DNA of 64,000 nucleotides from Streptomyces hydrogenans. Lineage in GTDB: Bacteria > Actinomycetota > Actinomycetes > Streptomycetales > Streptomycetaceae. A model generated the notes under the pieces. That model was not told where the DNA came from and ran no database searches. It worked only from the letters and a program-made list of their open reading frames with translations. Every line of letters starts with the position of its first letter. Position 1 is the first letter of the stretch. Below are positions 28,616 through 38,017 of the stretch, one piece after another. The DNA lies in assembly GCF_014656075.1 (NCBI RefSeq), contig NZ_BNBS01000001.1:124001-188000 (forward strand). Reading direction: 5' to 3'. Made by a program: the position numbers and the translations under genes.

Positions 28616-29623
28616 ATGACCGTGGCGGGGCGAGAAGGGACATCGGGCGCGACGGGGTGGCGACGGCTGCTCCGGCGCGGGACGGGCGGCGGACGCCGGC
28701 GCGGGACGGTGCTCGCCGGGCTCGGCGTCGTCACCGCGGGGCTGCTCGCGCTGCACCGGTTCGTGCCGAACACCCCCGGGCGGCTGGGCAGCCTCGTGGA
28801 GTCCTTCCTCTTCTGGCTCGGCCCGTTCACCGCGCTGCTGCTGGTCTGCGCGGCGCTCCGGCGCGCCCGCACGGCGCTGCTCGTCCTGCTCGTCCCCACC
28901 GTCGCCTGGGCCGTCGCCTTCGGCCCGTCGCTGTTGCCCGCGCCCTCACCCGGCCCGCGCGAACTCACCGTGGTCCAGCACAACGTGGCCGACGACAACG
29001 CCGATCCGGCCGGAACGGCCCGGGCGCTCGCGGACAGCGGAGCCGACCTCATCGCCCTCCAGGAGCTGGTCGACCCGGCCCTCGACACCTACCGGCGGAC
29101 GCTGGCGCCCCGCTACCCGTACCACTCCGTCCAGGGCACGGTCGGCCTCTGGTCCCGCCACCCGCTCACCGGGGCCCGGGCGCTGGACATCCGGCCCCAA
29201 GGCATCACGGAGCCCTGGCGGCGGGCGCTGCGGGCCGAGGTGCGCAGCCCGTACGGGACCGTGGCGGCGTACGTCGTCCACCTGCCGTCCGTCCGTCTCG
29301 GCCCCGGCGGGCTCGCCTCGGCGCGCCGCGACGAGAGCGCCGCCCTCCTCGGCGGGATCCTGGCGGCGGACCCCTCCGACCGGATCGTCCTCGCGGGCGA
29401 CCTCAACGGCACCGTCGACGACCGCGGTCTGGCCCCGCTGACCTCACGCCTCGTCGCCCCCGAGCGCGGTCTCGCCCTGAGCTACCCCGCCGCCCTCCCC
29501 CTGGCCCGCATCGACCAGGTGCTCGCCCGCGGCGCCCACGTCCCCGCCGTCCGCGCCCTTCCGGCCACCGGGAGCGACCATCTGCCGGTGCTGGTCCGGG
29601 TCGTCCTCCACGGCGCTTCCTGA
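28616..29623 (+). CDS. Membrane-anchored endonuclease/exonuclease/phosphatase-family hydrolase
   Basis: 335 aa. After an Arg-rich cytoplasmic start, three hydrophobic helices (about residues 31-105) anchor the protein. An EEP domain follows: LTVVQHNVADDN, DLIALQELVDP (metal Glu), RIVLAGDLNGT and GSDHLPVLVRV (catalytic Asp-His). The catalytic part should face outside the membrane. Substrates in this family include nucleic acids, phospholipids and inositol phosphates; not determinable here. GGAAAGGG lies 3 bases before the ATG. Confidence 0.86.
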   Translation: MTVAGREGTSGATGWRRLLRRGTGGGRRRGTVLAGLGVVTAGLLALHRFVPNTPGRLGSLVESFLFWLGPFTALLLVCAALRRARTALLVLLVPTVAWAVAFGPSLLPAPSPGPRELTVVQHNVADDNADPAGTARALADSGADLIALQELVDPALDTYRRTLAPRYPYHSVQGTVGLWSRHPLTGARALDIRPQGITEPWRRALRAEVRSPYGTVAAYVVHLPSVRLGPGGLASARRDESAALLGGILAADPSDRIVLAGDLNGTVDDRGLAPLTSRLVAPERGLALSYPAALPLARIDQVLARGAHVPAVRALPATGSDHLPVLVRVVLHGAS

Positions 29624-30190
29624 GCCCGACCACCGCTCCGCCTGGGGGCCGAGGTCGCAAAGCGGCCAATGTTGCCGGCCGGGCCACGCCGCCCGACGAG
29701 CTTCCGGGGAGCGGAGGGTTCCTCCCGCGCGCGTCCGGATGGCGGACAGCGTTGGCCATGGCCTCACGCCTTGTCGTTCCGGGCGGGTTCCGCTCCCGGA
29801 CCTCCGCACACCCGCACGTCCGGCGTCAACCACGCCGCGACGCTTGGCCGGAAGTCCACTCCCCCTGGTCCGCGCCCGGCGCGCCGCCTGTACCTTCCGT
29901 GCTGGCCCCGCCGCCGACCGGGACCACGCCCCCACCTTCCGGCCGCTCCCTCCGGCCGCGACCGCCCAGCGCATCGACCCGCCCCTCCGCTCCCCCGGTG
30001 GTTCCCCCATGCCCGCAATCCCCGTTCGGCCTCCCACCCCACGCCCCCGGCGGCACGGCTCCGACCGGCCGTAGCCGCGCGCCCACCGGACGGACCGGCG
30101 CGTCGACCACCGGCGGACCGTCGCACGACCACGCACCACCGGCCGACCGACCAGCGGCCGGGTACGTCACTCGGGGAAGACGGAGAACAC
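29624..30190 (+). other. 567-bp region upstream of the SARP gene
   Basis: No credible gene: open frames here are Pro/Arg/Thr-rich shadows without ribosome sites. The only clear element is GGGGAAGACGGAG before the SARP GTG. The length suggests a complex promoter or long 5' leader for the regulator, but I could not pick a convincing -35/-10 pair or operator. Confidence 0.5.
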
Positions 30191-32074
30191 GTGCGATTCC
30201 AGCTGCTCGGGCCCCTGAGCATCACCGACGGGCGGGACGTCGCGGTCCTCCCGCCCTCCAAGCCGACGGCGCTGCTCGCGGCCCTGCTCGTGCGCCCCGG
30301 TGCGATCGTCTCCACCGACCGGCTGCGCGGCGCCGTCTGGGGCGAGGAGCAGCCGACCACCGCCAAGGCCGCCCTCCAGAGCTGCGTCCTGCGGCTGCGC
30401 CGGCTCTTCGCCAAGTACGGCATCGAGGACCAGGCCGTCGTCGCGGTGGCGGGCGGCTACCGCATCGACGCCGACGCCGACACCCTGGACCTGCTCCATT
30501 TCCGCCGCCTCGTCGAACGGGCCGCCGGTGCCGGCGCCGACTCCGAGCTGTACGCCCTGCGGAGCGCGCTGGCCCTGTGGCAGGGGCCGCTCCTCGCCAA
30601 CGTGCCCTCCGAACTGCTCCACCGGGACGAGGTGCCGCGCCTCGCCGAGGAGCGGCTGCGGGTCCTGGAGCGGGTCGTGGACATCGAGCTGGAGCACGGC
30701 CGATGTCGTGAAGCCCTCGTCGATCTATGGGAGGTTACGCGCGTATACCCGGAGCACGAACGGTTCGCCGAACAGCTGATGACCGCCCTCTACCGGCTCG
30801 GCCGGCAGACCGAGGCGCTCGCCGAGTACCGGCGCGTCAAGGAGCACCTGCGCGACCGGCTCGGCGTCGACCCGCGCGCCGAGCTCCAGGGCCTCGAACT
30901 CGCCATCCTCCGGGGGGAGCGGCTGGGTCCGGTCGACACCGGCCGAAGACCGGCGGCGCCGGCCGCACTCGCCGGACCCGTCGAGGACGCCCACCGGGCA
31001 CCGCACGCCGAGCCCTTCACGACGACGGCCGCCCGGCCGCGCCCCGAAGGTTCCGGCCCCGCCCCCCACGCGCCGACCGCCGCGGCCCTCCCCACGGTGC
31101 CGGGCTTCACCGGTCGCGCGGGCGAGGTCGACGCCCTGGTCCGCCTGGGCGCCGGCGGCCCGGGCGACGGCGGGCACGCGCCCGTCGCCGTCCTCTCCGG
31201 CGCCCCCGGCCTCGGCAAGACGGCCCTCGCCCTGCACGTGGCCCGGCTGGTGGCCGGTCACCACCCCGGCGGCAGCGCGCTGGTCCAGCTCACCCATGCC
31301 GACGGCACCCCGCGCACCGCCGAGGACGCCGCCGCCGATGAGCGCCGCGTGCTGCCCGGCGGGGCCGGCGCCGTCCCGGTGCTGCTCGTCCTCGACGACG
31401 TCGTCCACCCCGACCAGGTCCGCCCGCTGCTCACCGGGCACGCCGGTGCCGCGGCGCTGGTCACCAGCAGGACCGGGCTCGCCGCGCTGGTCGCCACCCA
31501 CGGCGGCACCGTGCACCGGCTCGGCGCGCTCGCCCCGGAGGAGGCCGAGGCGTTCCTCGTCTCCGCCCTGGGCGGCGAGCGGACCGGGGCCGAGCCGGCC
31601 GCCGCCCGGCACCTCGCCGACGCCTGCGGCCACCATCCGCTCGCCCTGCGGATCGCCGCCGCCCGGCTCCTCACCCGGCCCCGGCTCCGGCTCACCGACT
31701 ACGCCGACTGGCTGCGCCAGGACCCGGCCGGCCGCCTGAGCCTCGCGGACGACCCCCGCACCTCGGTGCCGCAGCGCCTCGACGAGGCCCTGGGCCGGCT
31801 CTCCCCCGCGCTCGCCGAGGCGCATCTGCGACTCGCGGCCTCCCCGTACGAACCGCTCACCGCCGCACGCGCCGCCGGTGTCCTCGGCGTCCCGGCGGAG
31901 ACCGCCGAGCTGATCCTCGAAGGGCTCCTGGACGCCGGGTTCCTGGAGGAGGGCCTGCCCGGCGACTTCCGTCCGCACGCCCTGCTGCGCGCCCACGCCC
32001 GGCGCGCGGCGCGCTCGCCGAGCGGCCGTTCGCAGGCGCTGCCGCGGCCACCCCTGCCCGCCGCGCTGCGCTGA
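30191..32074 (+). CDS. SARP-family activator (OmpR-type DNA-binding, BTAD, NB-ARC-like)
   Basis: 627 aa. The OmpR-like winged helix is at residues 1-95 (FQLLGPLSITDGRDVAV, AKAALQSCVLRLRRLF), BTAD covers about 100-250, and an NTPase domain has the Walker A SGAPGLGKTAL and VPVLLVLDD (Walker B-like). GCGHHPLALRIAA-type NB-ARC sequence and a winged helix follow; no TPR tail, so it is a medium-size SARP. SARPs switch on nearby biosynthetic operons by binding 11-bp-spaced heptamers. It sits at the head of the RiPP locus. Codons 171-186 include several rare ones (CGA, TGT, CGT, CTA, GTA). GGAG lies 6 bases before the GTG. Confidence 0.9.
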   Translation: MRFQLLGPLSITDGRDVAVLPPSKPTALLAALLVRPGAIVSTDRLRGAVWGEEQPTTAKAALQSCVLRLRRLFAKYGIEDQAVVAVAGGYRIDADADTLDLLHFRRLVERAAGAGADSELYALRSALALWQGPLLANVPSELLHRDEVPRLAEERLRVLERVVDIELEHGRCREALVDLWEVTRVYPEHERFAEQLMTALYRLGRQTEALAEYRRVKEHLRDRLGVDPRAELQGLELAILRGERLGPVDTGRRPAAPAALAGPVEDAHRAPHAEPFTTTAARPRPEGSGPAPHAPTAAALPTVPGFTGRAGEVDALVRLGAGGPGDGGHAPVAVLSGAPGLGKTALALHVARLVAGHHPGGSALVQLTHADGTPRTAEDAAADERRVLPGGAGAVPVLLVLDDVVHPDQVRPLLTGHAGAAALVTSRTGLAALVATHGGTVHRLGALAPEEAEAFLVSALGGERTGAEPAAARHLADACGHHPLALRIAAARLLTRPRLRLTDYADWLRQDPAGRLSLADDPRTSVPQRLDEALGRLSPALAEAHLRLAASPYEPLTAARAAGVLGVPAETAELILEGLLDAGFLEEGLPGDFRPHALLRAHARRAARSPSGRSQALPRPPLPAALR

Positions 32075-32101
32075 CCGCCGGTCCGTCCGGCGCCGCCCGA
32101 C

Positions 32102-32128
32102 CGCACGGCACCTCCCCGGAACCGTGCG
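32102..32128 (+). terminator. Weak hairpin after the SARP gene
   Basis: CGCACGG and CCGTGCG form a 7-bp stem with a 13-base loop, 28 bases after the SARP stop. A short T-containing tract follows. It may separate the SARP transcript from the biosynthetic operon starting at 32251, whose promoter must lie in the remaining 120 bases. Confidence 0.35.
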
Positions 32129-32250
32129 CCACGCTCCTTTCCCCCGAGTCCCACCAGCCCCACCCGTACCTCCCGCAACCGCCCCGCCCCCGAGCCGGCG
32201 CCCCACCACCCCGGGCCCGCCCGCCGCACAACGAGAGGTGTGACGCACGC

Positions 32251-34485
32251 ATGACCTCCCCGTCGTACACGGAAGTCGCCGGAACCCGGCCGCGAGTCCG
32301 TCGCGATGTCCTGTACACCCGCACGCCCGACGGCGTGATCTTCCACAACGCCGACGGCGGCTTCCGGCTCACCGGCGCCTCCGGCTACCGCTTCGCCAGC
32401 CTCCTCATGCCGCACCTCGACGGCAGCCGGTCGGTCGAGGAGATCTGTTCGGGCTTCGGCGACCGGCAGAAGGCGATGGTGGGCGGGCTCGTCCAGGCGC
32501 TCTACGCGCGTGGCTTCGCCCGGCCCGTCTCCGAGCCCGCCGCGGACCCGGCCGCGGCGGCGACCGACCCGGCCGCCGCCCGCTTCGCGCCCCAGATCGC
32601 CTACGTCGACCACTACACCGACGGGGCCGACGCCCGCTTCGCCCGCTTCCGCGCCACCCGGGTCGCCGTGCTCGGCGACGGACCGGTGGCCCGCTGGTGC
32701 GTGCTCTCGCTGCTCCGCAACGGCTGCGCGACCATCGGCGTCGAGCCCGCCCTCGCCCGTGGGACGGGCAGCACCTCCCCCGAGGAGTTCGCCGCCGTGC
32801 GCGCGGAGGCGGCCGAGCTGGCCGCCGAGGGCTGCCCGGTGGACCTGTCGGAGCTGCCCGCCGGGGCCGCGGGCCGGGCCGCCCACGAGGGGTACGACCT
32901 GGTGGTGGCCGCCGGGCCGGACACACCCGGCACCGTCCTGGAACTGCTGCGCGCCGGGGTGCCGGAGGGGCGGGCGCTGCTGCCGGCCTGGGCGTTCGGC
33001 GACCGGCTGGTGGTCGGTCCGGTGATGGACGACGAGTCGGCGAGCTGCTGGGCCTGCGCCGCGCTGCGCATGGGCGCGGCCGGGGACGCGGCGGACGCCG
33101 CCGAGCTGTGGAGCGGGCTCGCCCTCGGCGTCCCCGGGGCGCGGCCGTCCGGCCCCCTGGCCGCGATGATCGGGAACCTGCTGGGCTACGAGGTCTTCCG
33201 CCTGACGACGGGCGCGCTGCCGGCCGAGACCCGGGACAAGCTTCTGGTCCAGCACACGGCGACGCTCGACGTGGCCGCCGAGCCGCTGCTCCCGCACCCG
33301 CGCTGTCCGTTCTGCTCCGCGCCCGCCACCGTGCCGGAGCCGGTCGACCTCGCGTCGGCGCCGGCCCGGCCGGCCTTCCTCCCGACGGTGGCCACCGCGC
33401 CCGACGACGACGCGGCCCAGGGGCCGCTGGCCGAACTGGAGCGGCGCTCGGCGCTGGTCCGCCCGCACGCCGGGGTGTTCCGCGCGTTCGCGGACGAGCC
33501 GCTGACGCAGACGCCGCTGAAGGTGGGCGCGGTCGTCGTGGGTCTGGGTGCGCGGGGCAGCCGCACGATCACCGCCTTCGACGTGCACCACACGGCCGGC
33601 GCGCGGCTGCGGGCGCTGAACGCGGCGGCCCTCGTCTACGCCGAGCACGTGGTGCCGACTGCCGTCCCCGCCGAACCCCTGGACGGACTGCCGGAGGTGG
33701 CCCCCGAGCTGCTCACCGTCGCCTCGGGCACGGGCGGCGACGGTGGCACCGTGGCCTTGACGGTCGCGACCTCGCTGCTGACTAAGGAGACGGTCCGCGT
33801 CCCGGCCGGCGCCGTCCGGCCGTTCGGCCCGGCCAACGCCGACCGCCGCTTCGAGCCGACCCGGGCCGGAGCCGGGGCGGGCGCCGACCTGCCGGAGGCC
33901 GCGGCGGCCGGACTCCTCTCGGCGCTCGCGCACGACGCCCTGTGTCGGGCGGTCGGCGGCGCCGGGGAGGTGGCCGTCCTCGCGCCGGACGCCCTCGGCG
34001 AGGACCCGGAGCTCACCTTCCTGCTCCGATCGGCCACGCTCCTGGGCCTCGACGTCGAACTCCTCGACCTCGGCGAGCGGAGCCGCTCGGGCGCCTCCGT
34101 GGTCCTGGCCCGCACCCCCGGGACCGGTCGGGAACCGGGCCGGTGGGCGGTCGGCGCGGCCCCCGACCTGCCGGGCGCGGCCGCGGACGCCGTGCGGGAC
34201 CTGCTGGGCTCCGCCCAACTGGCCTGCGAGGAGGACGATTCGGCGCGCGCCGCCGATCCGGGCGATCCCCTGCTGCGGGACCTCGACCCGGCGCTGGTGC
34301 CGGTGACCGCCGCCGGACCGGCCGGGGCGGACGGCACCGGCGTGGAGTGGGCGCGGATCCTGGAGCGGCTCGCGGCGGCCGGGCGGGACGCCTTCGTCGT
34401 GCCCACGCACGCGGCCGACCTGCCGACGGCGGGCATCGTCACCGTCCGCGTGCTGCTGACCCGGGCGGCCCCCGATGCCGGCTGA
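32251..34485 (+). CDS. TOMM leader-peptide-binding / E1-like cyclodehydratase partner
   Basis: 744 aa. The N-terminus (residues about 10-90: RRDVLYTRTPDGVIFHNADGG, RSVEEICSGFGDRQ) looks like a PqqD-type RiPP recognition element that holds the precursor leader. An Ocin-ThiF/E1-like domain (about 125-360) follows, with a zinc-type cysteine set ASCWACAALR and HPRCPFCSAP. The C-terminal 380 residues resemble nitroreductase-like or docking segments of long TOMM scaffold proteins and are less clear. It should deliver the precursor to the YcaO enzymes. GAGAGGTG precedes the ATG; first gene of the biosynthetic operon. Confidence 0.83.
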   Translation: MTSPSYTEVAGTRPRVRRDVLYTRTPDGVIFHNADGGFRLTGASGYRFASLLMPHLDGSRSVEEICSGFGDRQKAMVGGLVQALYARGFARPVSEPAADPAAAATDPAAARFAPQIAYVDHYTDGADARFARFRATRVAVLGDGPVARWCVLSLLRNGCATIGVEPALARGTGSTSPEEFAAVRAEAAELAAEGCPVDLSELPAGAAGRAAHEGYDLVVAAGPDTPGTVLELLRAGVPEGRALLPAWAFGDRLVVGPVMDDESASCWACAALRMGAAGDAADAAELWSGLALGVPGARPSGPLAAMIGNLLGYEVFRLTTGALPAETRDKLLVQHTATLDVAAEPLLPHPRCPFCSAPATVPEPVDLASAPARPAFLPTVATAPDDDAAQGPLAELERRSALVRPHAGVFRAFADEPLTQTPLKVGAVVVGLGARGSRTITAFDVHHTAGARLRALNAAALVYAEHVVPTAVPAEPLDGLPEVAPELLTVASGTGGDGGTVALTVATSLLTKETVRVPAGAVRPFGPANADRRFEPTRAGAGAGADLPEAAAAGLLSALAHDALCRAVGGAGEVAVLAPDALGEDPELTFLLRSATLLGLDVELLDLGERSRSGASVVLARTPGTGREPGRWAVGAAPDLPGAAADAVRDLLGSAQLACEEDDSARAADPGDPLLRDLDPALVPVTAAGPAGADGTGVEWARILERLAAAGRDAFVVPTHAADLPTAGIVTVRVLLTRAAPDAG

Positions 34486-36352
34486 CACCGCGCCGCCCGC
34501 CGTCGCCACCACCGCCTTCGCGCGCGAACTGGCCGCCGTCCGAGCCGAGTTCACGCCCACGCCCGAACCCGAGGTGGCCGCGCTGGGCGTGACCGACGCC
34601 TACGCCTCCGCCGCCGCGTCCGAAGGACGGCTGCCGGTCCGGCTGTACGGGCGCCAGGTCCTCGTCGGCCCCTGGCCCTCGGCGGACGGGGCGCCCGGCT
34701 GCGCGACCTGTCTGGAGCGTCGCTGGCAGGGCGTCCGCTCGGTGCAGCTGCGGGAGGGTCTGGAGCTCGGCGGCGGGACGCGGGCGGCGGGCGCCTGGCC
34801 GTACGGGATCCCCTTCGCGGCGACGGCGGTGGCCGCGCTGCTGGAGCGGCCGGCCGCGCGGGAGCCCGGGCCCGGCCCGTACCCCTCCGTCCGACTGCTC
34901 GACCTGGACACCCTGACCGTCCGCACCCACCCGCTGGTCCCGGACCCCGAGTGCCCGTCCTGCGCCCGGCCCGTGGCGGACTCGGCGGAGGGCGCGGCGC
35001 TGGTGCTGCGGCCCGCGCCGAAGCACCGGCCCGGAGCCTTCCGGGTGCGGCCGGTCGAGGAGTACCAGCTGCCCGAGGACGCCTTCGCCAACCCGCACTG
35101 GGGGGCGGTGGGTCCCTCGGTCGTCTTCGACGTGGCCTCCACCACCACCTCGGCCACGGTCGGCTGCTTCTCGACCCGGTCGGGCGACTACCTGCGCGAG
35201 ACCTTCTGGGGCGGGCACGCCGACACCTACGCGCGCAGCCGGCGCATCGGGATCCTGGAGGGCCTCGAACGGTACGCGGGGATGCGGGCGCGCGGACGGG
35301 CCGCCGGACTCGTCGCCTCCCTGGACAGCCTGGGCCCGGGGGCCGTCGACCCGCGCGAGACCGGGCTGTACGACGCCGCCTTCTACCTGGCCAACCCGCG
35401 CGTCACACCGTTCTCGCCGGAGCGGCCGATCCCCTGGGTGTGGGGCTGGTCGCTGCGGGACTCCCGGCCCCGGCCGGTGCCGGAGGTCCTGGCGTACTAC
35501 CACGCGCCGGGCCTGGAGCACCGGTTCGTCCAGGAGAGCTCCAACGGTTGCGCCTCCGGGGGCAGTCTGGAGGAGGCCGTGTACTTCGGCCTGATGGAGG
35601 TCGTCGAACGCGACGCCTTCCTGCTCGCCTGGTACGGACAGGTGCCGCTGCGCGAGATCGACCCGGCGACGAGCGCCCGTCGCTCGACCCGGCACATGGT
35701 GGACCGGCTGGCGATGTACGGCTACCGGGCCCGCTTCTTCGACACGCGGATCGGCTTCCCGATCCCGGTCGTCACGGCCTGCGCCGAGCGCGTCGACGGC
35801 TCCACCGGGCGCATGTGCTTCGGGGCGGGCGCCGGGCTCGACCCCGAGTCGGCGCTCGACTCGGCGCTGTGCGAGATCGCCACCGACGCCGTGAACCTGG
35901 TCGGCAGGACCCGGCGCGACGAGCCCCGGCTGCGGGCCATGGCGGCCGACTTCGACCTGGTCACCGGCCTCCACGACCATCCGATCCTGTACGGGATCCC
36001 CGAGATGGGGCGGTACGCCGACTTCCTGCTGCGGCCGAAGTCGCCGCGCCCGCCGCTGGCCGTCGCCGACCTGGCCTGGCCCGACGCCACGGGGGCGGTC
36101 GCCTCCGCCGACCTCGGGGAGGACCTGCTGCGGGCCGTGGACGCGGTGGCGGCGGCCGGGTTCGACGTGGTGGTCGTCGACCAGACCCTGCCCGAACAGC
36201 GGGCCCTCGGCCTGCACACGGTGAAGGTCCTGGTGCCCGGCCTGCTGCCGATCGACTTCGGCTGGGCGCGCCAGCGCGCCCGCCACATGCCCCGGATGCG
36301 GACGACGCTCGGCGCCGCCGGTCTCAACCCCGCCCCCCATCCCTTCCCGTGA
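34475..36352 (+). CDS. YcaO cyclodehydratase 1 (azoline-forming)
   Basis: 625 aa. The N-terminal 180 residues look like a reduced E1-like module: QVLVGPWPSADGAPGCATCLERRW and ECPSCARP give a four-Cys zinc site. The YcaO domain carries ATP-binding motifs RRIGILEGLERYAG and QESSNGCASGGSLEEAV, then MEVVERDAF. It ends in NPAPHPFP, the proline-rich C-terminus needed by azoline-forming YcaOs. It should use ATP to cyclise Cys/Ser/Thr of the precursor to thiazolines or oxazolines. The start overlaps the leader-binding gene by 11 bases, indicating coupled translation. Confidence 0.9.
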   Translation: MPADTAPPAVATTAFARELAAVRAEFTPTPEPEVAALGVTDAYASAAASEGRLPVRLYGRQVLVGPWPSADGAPGCATCLERRWQGVRSVQLREGLELGGGTRAAGAWPYGIPFAATAVAALLERPAAREPGPGPYPSVRLLDLDTLTVRTHPLVPDPECPSCARPVADSAEGAALVLRPAPKHRPGAFRVRPVEEYQLPEDAFANPHWGAVGPSVVFDVASTTTSATVGCFSTRSGDYLRETFWGGHADTYARSRRIGILEGLERYAGMRARGRAAGLVASLDSLGPGAVDPRETGLYDAAFYLANPRVTPFSPERPIPWVWGWSLRDSRPRPVPEVLAYYHAPGLEHRFVQESSNGCASGGSLEEAVYFGLMEVVERDAFLLAWYGQVPLREIDPATSARRSTRHMVDRLAMYGYRARFFDTRIGFPIPVVTACAERVDGSTGRMCFGAGAGLDPESALDSALCEIATDAVNLVGRTRRDEPRLRAMAADFDLVTGLHDHPILYGIPEMGRYADFLLRPKSPRPPLAVADLAWPDATGAVASADLGEDLLRAVDAVAAAGFDVVVVDQTLPEQRALGLHTVKVLVPGLLPIDFGWARQRARHMPRMRTTLGAAGLNPAPHPFP

Positions 36353-36408
36353 CCGGCCGGCCGGCCCGTCCCGCACGCCTTCCGAACCTCCGAAAGGGGT
36401 CCGACCCC

Positions 36409-38007
36409 ATGGGGTACGCCCACGAGTACGCCGACGCCGTGCTGCACCGCGGCCGCGTCCCGATGGAACCCGCCGACTTCGTCCCGGACTGGCCGGACGC
36501 CCCGCGCAAGGGGAAGTTCTACCCGGGCCCGGAGCCGTACGCCCTGCCGGACGGCGACGGCCCCGGCGACGGCCCCGCCGCCGCCGGACTCCTGCCCGCC
36601 CCGGGCCCGGCGGCGCACGCCGGCTTCACGCTGCCGCTGCTGTCCGCGATGCTCAAGGACTCCTACGGCCTGACCGGTCGCCGGCTGGGCATCCAGGCCA
36701 ACAGCGACCTGCCCGGACTGCCGCTGTACCCCCACGCCAACTGGTCGCGCGGCACCGCGGGCGGCGGCGGCCTCTACCCGGTGGCCGTGCACTGGGCCTC
36801 GGGCCCCTCCGGCCCGCTCACCCCCGGCCTCCACCACTACGACGTGCGACGGCACTCCGTGCAGCGGCTGCTCACCGGAGACGTCACGGCGCGGGTCCGC
36901 CACGCGCTGGGGGCCGACGCCCCGGCCGAGGCGCGGGAGAGCGACCACTACCTGCTGCTCTCCGTCAAGTACTGGCAGACCGCCTTCAAGTACAACAGCT
37001 TCGGCTTCCACGTGGTGTGCACGGACGTCGGCACCCTCCTCGGGACGTGGCAGGTCTGGGCCGCCGCGCACGGGCTGCGCGTGGCCCCGGTCTTCTGGTT
37101 CGACGAGCCCCGGCTGAACCGGCTGCTCGGCGCCGGGAGCGAGGAGGAGTCGGTCTTCGCGGTGGTGCCGCTGCGCTGGGAGGGGGCCGCCGCGGCGGCG
37201 GCGACCGCGGCGGAGCCCGATCCCGCCGTCCGGCACCGGGACCTTGAGCGGTCCCGTACCGTCATCGGCTTCCCGACCGTGCGGGCCATGCACGCGGCCA
37301 CCGTGGCCGGTGCCTCGGCGCGGCCCGCGCCCGGGGCGCTCGCGGCGGCCGCCGTCCGGCCGCTGCCCGCGCACGGCGACCCGGTGCCGCTGCCCGCCCC
37401 CGCCCTGCCCGGCGTGCCGGTGCGGCCGGTGCTGCGCCGACGCCGCTCCAGCTTCGGACGGTTCGACGCGGCCCGGCCGGTGACGTCCGCCGAACTGTCG
37501 GCGGTCCTCGCGGCCTGCGCCGCCACCTCGCTGGGCGGCGAGGCCGGAACCCCGGAGGACGCTCCGCTGGTGCGGCTGTACGTCTTCGTCAACCACGTCG
37601 AGGGGATCGAGCCCGGGGCCTACGCCTACGACCCGGGCCGGCGCGAGCTGGCGCTCGTCGTGCCGGGCGCGCAGGGCGACTTCCTCCAGGCGAACTACTT
37701 CCTCTCCAACTACGACCTGGAGCGGGCCGGCGCCGTCCTGGTGCCGACGGTGCGCACCACGGCCGTCCTGGACGCCGTCGGCGGCCGCGGCTACCGGATC
37801 GCCGTCGGCACCGCCGGCGCCGTCGCCCAGACCTTCTACCTGGCCGCCTCGGCCCTGTCGGTGGGGGCGGGCGTGGCGCTCGGCTTCGACAACGTGTCGT
37901 TCGTGGAGCGGCTCGGCCTCGCCGGCACCGAGGAGGCGCCGCTGCTGATCATGCCGCTCGGCCACGAACGGCCCTCGCCGGCCGACTTCCGCCACGAGAT
38001 CGCCTGA
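36409..38007 (+). CDS. Tandem SagB-type nitroreductase-fold azoline dehydrogenase
   Basis: 532 aa with two nitroreductase-like halves. The first (about 65-275) has NWSRGTAGGGGLYPVAVHW and the Lys-Tyr pair in AFKYNSFGFHVVCTDVG, which matches the catalytic Lys-Tyr of SagB-type enzymes. The second (about 335-530) has RRRRSSFGRF, GGRGYRIAVGTAGAVAQTFYLAASAL and ALGFDNVSF but no Lys-Tyr pair. It should oxidise azolines to aromatic azoles with FMN. AAAGGGG lies 9 bases before the ATG at 36409. Placed directly after YcaO-1, as in many azole clusters. Confidence 0.86.
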   Translation: MGYAHEYADAVLHRGRVPMEPADFVPDWPDAPRKGKFYPGPEPYALPDGDGPGDGPAAAGLLPAPGPAAHAGFTLPLLSAMLKDSYGLTGRRLGIQANSDLPGLPLYPHANWSRGTAGGGGLYPVAVHWASGPSGPLTPGLHHYDVRRHSVQRLLTGDVTARVRHALGADAPAEARESDHYLLLSVKYWQTAFKYNSFGFHVVCTDVGTLLGTWQVWAAAHGLRVAPVFWFDEPRLNRLLGAGSEEESVFAVVPLRWEGAAAAAATAAEPDPAVRHRDLERSRTVIGFPTVRAMHAATVAGASARPAPGALAAAAVRPLPAHGDPVPLPAPALPGVPVRPVLRRRRSSFGRFDAARPVTSAELSAVLAACAATSLGGEAGTPEDAPLVRLYVFVNHVEGIEPGAYAYDPGRRELALVVPGAQGDFLQANYFLSNYDLERAGAVLVPTVRTTAVLDAVGGRGYRIAVGTAGAVAQTFYLAASALSVGAGVALGFDNVSFVERLGLAGTEEAPLLIMPLGHERPSPADFRHEIA

Positions 38008-38017
38008 GGGGGCCGCG

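Noticed and set aside
29739..30074. 111-aa open frame upstream of the SARP
   Set aside because: Pro/Arg/Thr-rich, no ribosome site, composition typical of chance frames in GC-rich DNA.
31699..34560. 953-aa minus-strand frame across SARP end and the leader-binding gene
   Set aside because: Low-complexity Arg/Gly/Ala sequence without motifs; plus-strand genes have clear domains.
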